Below, piece by piece: positions 54,944 through 60,040 of a stretch of DNA of 60,040 nt; within the stretch, counting starts at the first letter, position 1; each line of letters starts with the position of its first letter. The DNA lies in assembly GCF_000972385.1 (NCBI RefSeq), contig NZ_JXTE01000058.1:1-60040 (forward strand), read 5' to 3'. The stretch comes from Streptomyces sp. WM6386 (lineage in GTDB: Bacteria > Actinomycetota > Actinomycetes > Streptomycetales > Streptomycetaceae). The notes beneath the pieces were generated by a model. That model saw nothing but the letters and a program-made list of their open reading frames with translations. It searched no databases and was not told the origin of the DNA. Made by a program: the position numbers and the translations under genes.

Positions 54944-56196
54944 CACAGCTGCCGGGCCTCCTCGACACAGAGGCGATCCGCAAGGACTTCCCCATCCTGG
55001 ACCGCCAGGTCCACGACGGTAAGAAGCTCGTGTACCTGGACAACGCGGCGACCTCGCAGAAGCCGCGCCAGGTCCTGGACGCCCTGAACGAGTACTACGA
55101 GCGCTACAACGCCAACGTCCACCGCGGTGTGCATGTGCTCGCCGAGGAGGCCACGGCGCTGTACGAGGGCGCGCGCGACAAGGCAGCCGCGTTCATCAAC
55201 GCGCCCAGCCGCGACGAGGTGATCTTCACCAAGAACGCCTCCGAGTCGCTCAACCTCGTGGCGAACATGCTCGGCTGGGCCGACGAGCCCTACCGCGTGG
55301 ACCACGAGACCGAGATCGTCATCACGGAGATGGAGCACCACTCCAACATCGTGCCGTGGCAGCTGCTCTCGCAGCGCACGGGCGCGAAGCTGAAGTGGTT
55401 CGGCCTCACCGACGACGGCCGCCTCGACCTCTCCAACATCGACGAGGTCATCACCGAGAAGACGAAGATCGTCTCCTTCGTCCTGGTGTCCAACATCCTG
55501 GGCACCGTGAACCCCGTCGAGGCGATAGTGCGCCGTGCGCAGGAGGTCGGTGCGCTCGTCTGCATCGACGCCTCGCAGGCCGCCCCGCACATGCCGCTGG
55601 ACGTGCAGGCGCTGCAGGCCGACTTCGTGGCCTTCACCGGCCACAAGATGTGCGGTCCGACCGGTATCGGTGTCCTGTGGGGCCGCCAGGAGCTGCTCGA
55701 GGACCTGCCGCCGTTCCTGGGCGGTGGCGAGATGATCGAGACGGTGTCGATGCACTCGTCGACCTACGCTCCCGCCCCGCACAAGTTCGAGGCGGGCACC
55801 CCGCCGATCGCGCAGGCGGTCGGTCTGGGCGCGGCGATCGACTACCTGAACTCGATCGGCATGGACAAGATCCTCGCCCACGAGCATGCGCTCACCGAGT
55901 ACGCGGTGAAGCGGCTCGGCGAGGTCCCGGACCTCAGGATCATCGGCCCGACGACGGCCGAGGACCGGGGCGCGGCGATCTCCTTCACGCTCGGTGACAT
56001 CCACCCGCACGACGTGGGCCAGGTGCTGGACGAGCAGGGCATCGCGGTCCGCGTGGGCCACCACTGCGCCCGCCCGGTCTGCCTGCGCTACGGAATTCCT
56101 GCGACCACGCGAGCGTCTTTCTATCTGTACTCCACGCCGGCCGAGATCGACGCTCTGGTCGACGGGCTGGAGCACGTACGGAACTTCTTCGGCTGA
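54940..56196 (+). CDS. sufS: Cysteine desulfurase SufS
   Basis: SufS takes sulfur from cysteine and passes it on for cluster assembly. The 418-residue PLP enzyme (group II) has YLDNAATSQKPRQVLDALNE, ITEMEHHSNIVPWQLLSQRT, the PLP Lys236 in FTGHKMCGPTGIGVLWG and the persulfide Cys376 in RVGHHCARPVCLRYG. The GTG start at 54940 overlaps the sufC stop. Its sulfur acceptor is the SufU protein encoded next. Confidence 0.97.
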   Translation: MTQLPGLLDTEAIRKDFPILDRQVHDGKKLVYLDNAATSQKPRQVLDALNEYYERYNANVHRGVHVLAEEATALYEGARDKAAAFINAPSRDEVIFTKNASESLNLVANMLGWADEPYRVDHETEIVITEMEHHSNIVPWQLLSQRTGAKLKWFGLTDDGRLDLSNIDEVITEKTKIVSFVLVSNILGTVNPVEAIVRRAQEVGALVCIDASQAAPHMPLDVQALQADFVAFTGHKMCGPTGIGVLWGRQELLEDLPPFLGGGEMIETVSMHSSTYAPAPHKFEAGTPPIAQAVGLGAAIDYLNSIGMDKILAHEHALTEYAVKRLGEVPDLRIIGPTTAEDRGAAISFTLGDIHPHDVGQVLDEQGIAVRVGHHCARPVCLRYGIPATTRASFYLYSTPAEIDALVDGLEHVRNFFG

Positions 56197-56214
56197 AGGG
56201 CGTGAGCTGAGACC

Positions 56215-56682
56215 GTGAAGCTGGATTCGATGTACCAGGAAGTCATCCTGGACCACTACAAGCACCCGCACGGGCGCGGTCTTCGGGATGGCGACGCCGA
56301 GGTGCACCACGTCAACCCGACGTGCGGCGACGAGATCACGCTGCGCGTGAAGTACGACGGCGAGCAGATCGCCGACATCTCGTACGAGGGCCAGGGCTGC
56401 TCGATCAGCCAGGCCTCCGCCTCCGTGCTGAACGACCTCCTCGTCGGCAAGGACCTCGCCGAGGCGCGGAAGATCCAGGAGACCTTCCTGGAGCTGATGC
56501 AGTCCAAGGGGAAGATCGAGCCCGACGACGCCATGGAGGAGGTGCTGGAGGACGCGGTCGCGTTCGCCGGTGTCTCCAAGTACCCGGCCCGGGTCAAGTG
56601 CGCCCTCCTCAGCTGGATGGCGTGGAAGGACGCGACGGCCCAGGCCCTGGGCGGGGCCGACGCCGAAAGGAAGACGGCATGA
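56215..56682 (+). CDS. sufU: Sulfur-transfer protein SufU
   Basis: SufU is a zinc-bound IscU-like protein that accepts sulfur from SufS in Gram-positive bacteria. The 155-residue product has HVNPTCGDEITLRVKYDG with Cys37 and Asp39, YEGQGCSISQASASVLNDLL with Cys62, and RVKCALLSWMAWKDA with Cys129, the full ligand set. The 18-residue insert between the second and third ligands, typical of SufU and absent from IscU, is present. GTG 56215 follows sufS by 18 bp and its stop overlaps sufT. Confidence 0.95.
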   Translation: MKLDSMYQEVILDHYKHPHGRGLRDGDAEVHHVNPTCGDEITLRVKYDGEQIADISYEGQGCSISQASASVLNDLLVGKDLAEARKIQETFLELMQSKGKIEPDDAMEEVLEDAVAFAGVSKYPARVKCALLSWMAWKDATAQALGGADAERKTA

Positions 56683-57011
56683 GCGAGACCCTTGAGATGA
56701 AGCCGGCCTCCGAAGAGGAAGTCCGCGAGGCCCTGTACGACGTCGTCGACCCCGAGCTGGGCATCGATGTCGTCAATCTCGGCCTCATCTACGGCATCCA
56801 CATCGACGACGCGAACATCGCGACGATCGACATGACCCTGACCTCGGCGGCCTGCCCGCTGACCGATGTCATCGAGGACCAGGCCAAGTCCGCCACGGAC
56901 GGTCTCGTCAACGAGCTGCGCATCAACTGGGTCTGGATGCCGCCGTGGGGCCCGGACAAGATCACCGACGATGGGCGTGAGCAGCTTCGGGCGCTCGGGT
57001 TCAACGTCTGA
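56679..57011 (+). CDS. sufT: SufT / MIP18-family Fe-S maturation protein
   Basis: The 110-residue protein has the DUF59/MIP18 pattern VREALYDVVDPELGIDVVNL, GLIYGIHIDDANIATIDMTL, then TSAACPLTDVIEDQAKSA with the conserved Cys, and VWMPPWGPDKITDDGREQLR. SufT helps deliver clusters to client proteins. ATG 56679 overlaps the sufU stop. It is the last gene of the operon and is followed by a strong terminator. Confidence 0.95.
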   Translation: MSETLEMKPASEEEVREALYDVVDPELGIDVVNLGLIYGIHIDDANIATIDMTLTSAACPLTDVIEDQAKSATDGLVNELRINWVWMPPWGPDKITDDGREQLRALGFNV

Positions 57012-57024
57012 CAGACCCTGCCGA

Positions 57025-57055
57025 AGGGGCCGTGGCCGTGTGCCGCGGCCCCTTT
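57025..57055. terminator. Terminator between sufT and the AbfB-domain gene
   Basis: A 13-bp stem with one G-U pair starts AAGGGGCCG and ends CGGCCCCTT, 13 bp past sufT. Placed between convergent genes, it can serve both directions. Confidence 0.85.
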
Positions 57056-57062
57056 CGCGTGC

Positions 57063-57884
57063 TCAGGCCAGCCCGTCCACCAGCCGGAACGAGGAGTCCG
57101 CCATGTACTGGGGGCTGTACTCGAAGCGTTCCAGGCGGACCACGAAGTTCTTGTGGCGGAGGTAGTAGCCGGGGTAGTTGACGGACTCCAGCATGGTCGC
57201 GCCGGAGTAGGAGGAGGCGCGGGGGCAGAAGGTGGCGTCCTGCTCGAAGAGGGATGAGCCGTCGTCGCGGGCGGCCCGCAGGACGAAGTTGCTGTGGCGC
57301 AGGTACTTGCCGTCGTGTGTGGTGAAGGAGTAACAGGAGGCGTTCGCCAGGCCCTTGACCACCTTGAAGGTCGAGTCCTCACGGGATTCCGAGCCGCGGA
57401 CCGGGTCCAGGCCGACAAAGTATTGCGTCACGTGCCAGTAGTGGTCGGGGTAGTTCACCGAGCGGACCGAGCGCCACTTGACCGTCGGCTTCGGGGGCGA
57501 CGAACTCGGCTTGGACGAGGGGGACTTGGCGGGCGGGTCAGGAGCGGGCGAGGGGGAGGAGCCCTGCTGGCGCGCGGCGGAGGCGGTCTCCTCGGAGGTC
57601 GCCAGGCCGCTCTTGCCCTTCGGGGGGACCGTCGTGGTGTCGGACGGGCTGGCGTAGCCGGCCAGGCCCGGTATCGTCCCGCCGTCCGCGGGGGGCGCCG
57701 ACTTCGCCACGGCGTCAGGAGTGCTGCCCGTCATGGATATCGCCGTGACGCAGGCGACGACCGTGGCCACGGCGAGGACGCCTGCGAGATAGAGACGGCG
57801 GGTTCCCGGTGCCCGGGAGGTGTCGGGCGCCCAGCCGGTCTCCCACGGTCGGTCATGTGGGGGCTGGGACTTGGTGTGTGGCAT
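57063..57884 (-). CDS. Membrane-anchored AbfB-domain (arabinose-binding) protein
   Basis: The 273-residue protein has a short cytoplasmic N-terminus, one membrane helix (YLAGVLAVATVVACVTAISM, about 38-57) and a Ser/Pro/Lys linker. A C-terminal alpha-L-arabinofuranosidase B (AbfB, CBM42-like) beta-trefoil occupies about 135-273, with RSVNYPDHYWHVTQYFVGLD, CYSFTTHDGKYLRHSNFVLR and LESVNYPGYYLRHKNFVVRL. Family domains bind arabinose side chains of plant polymers. There is no catalytic domain, so it is a binding or sensing protein on the cell surface. GGAGGAA precedes ATG 57884. Confidence 0.85.
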   Translation of the reverse strand: MPHTKSQPPHDRPWETGWAPDTSRAPGTRRLYLAGVLAVATVVACVTAISMTGSTPDAVAKSAPPADGGTIPGLAGYASPSDTTTVPPKGKSGLATSEETASAARQQGSSPSPAPDPPAKSPSSKPSSSPPKPTVKWRSVRSVNYPDHYWHVTQYFVGLDPVRGSESREDSTFKVVKGLANASCYSFTTHDGKYLRHSNFVLRAARDDGSSLFEQDATFCPRASSYSGATMLESVNYPGYYLRHKNFVVRLERFEYSPQYMADSSFRLVDGLA

Positions 57885-58202
57885 GCGCAGTTCCTCCGGC
57901 GGAGCCCATGGGGGAGGCCGCAGCCGTGACGGCGCGGTAGATGAACGGTGAAGCAGATGGCACAGTAGTGGACTTGGCGCTCTTCGAGCAGCCGTTTGTG
58001 CGAGCGGTTTCCACATCGTTTTCTCAGCAGCTTGCTCTGCTTCCTCCTCCGTGCGCCCCGTCTTCGTACTCGGCTGCGCCCGCAGACCTCCATCCACGCA
58101 CTGGGGCTGGATGCGGGTCTGCGCACTGCGTCGCGCGGCCCACAGCAAGCGGCGGCTGCTCGGCCGGTCTCTGTGCGAGCGCCGTTATGTACACTCGTAC
58201 AC
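57885..58202. other. Divergent interval between the AbfB-domain gene and the SMR pump gene
   Basis: About 318 bp without a convincing gene. It holds a strong ribosome binding site for the AbfB gene at its left end and the TGTAC-ACTC-GTACA palindrome just before the SMR start at its right end. No other clear structure was seen. Confidence 0.6.
58188..58201. promoter_or_regulatory. Candidate operator TGTAC-ACTC-GTACA
   Basis: A perfect 5-bp inverted repeat around ACTC ends 1 bp before the SMR start codon. Since the TetR gene overlaps the SMR gene, this is the likely operator for autorepression. The absence of a ribosome binding site suggests a leaderless transcript here. Confidence 0.6.
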
Positions 58203-58523
58203 ATGGGATATGTGCTGCTCGCCGGAGCAATCGCCGCCGAAGTGGCCGCGACGACCGCCATGAAGTACAGCGACGGTTTCAGCAAGCTGCTGCCGTCGCT
58301 GCTGACCGTCCTCGGATACGCCCTGGCGTTCGCGCTGCTCGCGCAGACGCTGAAGACCGTGTCGGTCGGTACGGCCTACGCGATCTGGGCGGGCGTCGGT
58401 ACCGCGGTGATCGCCGCGATCGGATTCACGTTCCTGGGTGAGGGGATGAGCCCTGCCAAGGCCGCCGGGATCGTGCTGATCATCGCCGGGGTGGTCGTGC
58501 TGAACCTGGGCGGTGCGCACTGA
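58203..58523 (+). CDS. SMR-family multidrug efflux protein
   Basis: The 106-residue protein has four membrane helices with the essential Glu13 in AIAAEVAATTAMK, the SMR motif TVSVGTAYAIWAGVG with Trp62, and the last helix GIVLIIAGVVVLNLGG. It works as a dimer exchanging protons for cationic drugs or guanidinium-like compounds; the Sug or Qac branch cannot be told. ATG 58203 is one base after the palindrome. It overlaps the TetR gene by one base (TGATG). Confidence 0.94.
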   Translation: MGYVLLAGAIAAEVAATTAMKYSDGFSKLLPSLLTVLGYALAFALLAQTLKTVSVGTAYAIWAGVGTAVIAAIGFTFLGEGMSPAKAAGIVLIIAGVVVLNLGGAH

Positions 58524-59071
58524 TGGCCCGGCGCTACGACCCCGAGCGGCGGCAGCGGATCATCGACGCGGCGATCCGGGTCGTGGGCAGCCATGGCCTC
58601 GCCGGGCTGAGCCATCGCTCCGTCGCAGCCGAGGCCGATGTACCGCTCGGCTCGACGACGTACCACTTCAAGACCCTCGACGAGCTGATGGTCGCCGCGC
58701 TGCGGCAGGCCAACGAGGGGTTCGCCAAGGTCGTCGCGGCGCGGGGCGGCCTGGAGGACCAGGGCGCGGACCTGGCCACCGAACTCGCCGGTCTGCTGGG
58801 TGAGTGGCTCGCGGGTGACCGTACCGGCGTGGAGCTGGAGTGCGAGCTCTATCTCGCCGCCCTGCGCCGCCCCACGCTGCGGCCGGTCGCCGCGGAGTGG
58901 GCCGAGGACCTCGCCGAGCGGCTGGGCCGCCACACCGACGCGGTCACGGCGCGGGCGCTGGTGGCGCTGATGGACGGGATCTGTCTCCAGGTGCTGCTGA
59001 CGGACGGGGTGTACGACGAGGAGTATGCGCGGGAGGTGCTGGGGCGGGTCATTCCTTCTGGAGCCCGCTGA
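58523..59071 (+). CDS. TetR-family repressor of the SMR pump
   Basis: The 182-residue regulator has the TetR helix-turn-helix at about 10-55: RQRIIDAAIRVVGSHGLAGL, SHRSVAAEADVPLGSTTYHF and KTLDELMVAALR. The ligand-binding part is short, with a C-terminal helix pair TARALVALMDGICLQVLL typical of QacR-like members. It is co-translated with the SMR gene, so repression of that pump is likely. Its last 23 bp overlap the end of the convergent HxlR-peroxiredoxin gene. Confidence 0.92.
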   Translation: MARRYDPERRQRIIDAAIRVVGSHGLAGLSHRSVAAEADVPLGSTTYHFKTLDELMVAALRQANEGFAKVVAARGGLEDQGADLATELAGLLGEWLAGDRTGVELECELYLAALRRPTLRPVAAEWAEDLAERLGRHTDAVTARALVALMDGICLQVLLTDGVYDEEYAREVLGRVIPSGAR

Positions 59072-59939
59072 CGGTCGACAGGGCGGCTTCGACGCTTCCC
59101 GCGATGTCCGTCACCGGGTACTGCGCGTCCCGTACGACCCGGTCGCGGTCCACGACCAGCGTCAGGCGCTTGAGCCGGCTCGCGCCCGCCGCGCGGAACG
59201 TCGGCAGGCGCAGGGCGGCGATGAGGGACAGGTCGGCGTCGGACAGGAGCGGGAAGCGCAGCTGCTCCGCTGCCGAGAAGGCCCGCTGCTCGTCGGGGCG
59301 TTGGGTGGAGACGCCGTGGACGGTGGCGCCGGCCTCGGTGAACTCGGCGTGGCGGTCGCGGTAGGTCCGGGACTCCAGGGTGCAGCCGGGGGCGCCGGGG
59401 ATGTCGGACCAGCCCGGCGGGTAGGCGTCGGGGCCGGCGTAGGCGCCGGGGAAGCAGTACAGGACGGTGTAGGGGGTGCTGTCGGCGATCGGGTCGCGTG
59501 GCCGGCCCCGGTCGTCGAGGAGCTGGAGTTCCGGGACCTTGGTGCCGACGAGTTCGTGTACGCGGCGGGCTTCCGTGGACGCCTTTGCCGCGGTGGCTGT
59601 CGTGGCGCCGGGATCGTCGCCGAGGATCCAGGCGTCGCCCCAGTCCTGGAGGGCGATCAGGACGGGGAGCAGGGCGTGGCCGCGGGCGGTGAGGCGGTAC
59701 TCGTGGCGTACGGGGCGGTCCTGGTACGGGGTCTTCGCGAGGACGTCCGCCTCGACGAGGAGGCGCAGGCGTTCGGTGAGGACCTTGCGGGACAGGCCGA
59801 GTTCACGTTGGAGGTCGTCGAAGCGGTGTACGCCGCGGGCGGTGTCGCGGACGATCAGGAGGGTCCACCAGTCGCCCACGACGTCCAGGGCCTGGGCGAT
59901 GGCGCAGCTGGAGTCCTCCAGACTCGTCCTGCGGGCCAT
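59049..59939 (-). CDS. HxlR-type regulator fused to a peroxiredoxin domain
   Basis: The 296-residue protein starts with an HxlR winged helix (residues 8-108: CAIAQALDVVGDWWTLLIVR; FDDLQRELGLSRKVLTERLR) with a Cys at 12. A BCP-like peroxiredoxin domain (about 128-290) follows: VGTKVPELQLLDDRGRP, YCFPGAYAGPDAYPPGW, IPGAPGCTLESRTYRDRHAE with peroxidatic Cys186, and FPLLSDADLSLIAALRLPTF. The usual resolving Cys five residues on is Arg191, so it would act as a one-Cys type or use Cys162 or Cys12. The fusion suggests a redox-sensing repressor. ATG 59939 follows AAGGGACGG. Confidence 0.88.
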   Translation of the reverse strand: MARRTSLEDSSCAIAQALDVVGDWWTLLIVRDTARGVHRFDDLQRELGLSRKVLTERLRLLVEADVLAKTPYQDRPVRHEYRLTARGHALLPVLIALQDWGDAWILGDDPGATTATAAKASTEARRVHELVGTKVPELQLLDDRGRPRDPIADSTPYTVLYCFPGAYAGPDAYPPGWSDIPGAPGCTLESRTYRDRHAEFTEAGATVHGVSTQRPDEQRAFSAAEQLRFPLLSDADLSLIAALRLPTFRAAGASRLKRLTLVVDRDRVVRDAQYPVTDIAGSVEAALSTVSGLQKE

Positions 59940-60000
59940 GGGCGTACCGTCCCTTCGCGCGTCGCTGCACCGACAGCGTACGTTCCCAAAAGAGACCCAT

Positions 60001-60020
60001 GGGGGGTGGGGCGGGGGGGG
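60001..60020 (+). other. Guanine-tract cluster
   Basis: GGGGGGTGGGGCGGGGGGGG, about 60 bp upstream of the HxlR-peroxiredoxin gene and at the window edge. It could fold as a G-quadruplex on the plus strand (C-rich on the sense strand). It may also be a sequencing-difficult run. Confidence 0.7.
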
Positions 60021-60040
60021 CTGTGCAGGGTGATTCTTTC

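Overview
The window is chromosomal DNA of a Streptomyces or very close relative. GC is very high, third codon positions are almost all G or C, and GTG starts are common. Recognisable genes include whiA, an actinobacterial RbpA-family protein, a mycothiol-type DinB/MPI protein, opcA next to zwf, and a suf operon led by sufR. From memory, the gene order resembles the S. coelicolor SCO1919-SCO1961 region (sufT through gap/whiA/uvrC/uvrA to aroQ). I see no tRNA, rRNA, CRISPR, phage or insertion sequence.

Layout. 1-6691: the end of an MHS-type MFS transporter, a peptidase S66, aroQ, a polar amino-acid ABC transporter (ATPase, permease, lipoprotein), a metallo-beta-lactamase-fold hydrolase and a DinB/MPI protein. 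6916-9960: uvrA with a lysine/alanine-rich tail. 10120-19444 is the most accessory-looking part. It holds a PfkB sugar kinase with a LacI regulator and a clear operator, an unusual HTH regulator, a stand-alone receiver, an orphan sugar-type binding lipoprotein coupled to a NIT-HAMP-PAS-GAF histidine kinase, a 64-bp inverted repeat with a possible small gene, and a NarL-type response regulator.

19510-24570: the overlapping operon uvrC-rapZ-yvcK-whiA, closed by a strong terminator. 24717-27668: a large secreted M14 carboxypeptidase. 27897-31367: gap, pgk, tpiA and secG with several hairpins. 31568-36105: an RbpA-family protein, an MFS exporter, pgi and a membrane protein with a proline/glycine repeat tail. 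36187-42803 (minus strand): tkt-tal-zwf-opcA-pgl, a nearly complete pentose phosphate operon with stop/start overlaps from zwf to pgl. Together these genes cover lower glycolysis, Pgi and the pentose phosphate pathway.

43187-49442: ctaB and ctaA (heme O and heme A synthesis), three poorly known genes and an ABC-2 transporter. 49474-57011: an AAC(3)-family acetyltransferase divergent from sufR-sufB-sufD-Rieske-sufC-sufS-sufU-sufT. The sufR promoter carries a 17/19 match to a DtxR/DmdR iron box and a perfect CAAC-N6-GTTG palindrome ending on the sufR start codon, which suggests joint control by iron and Fe-S status. 57063-60040: an anchored AbfB-domain protein, an SMR efflux pump overlapping its TetR repressor with an operator palindrome upstream, and an HxlR-peroxiredoxin fusion.

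Functions come from reading translated sequence and recalled family knowledge; no database search was run.
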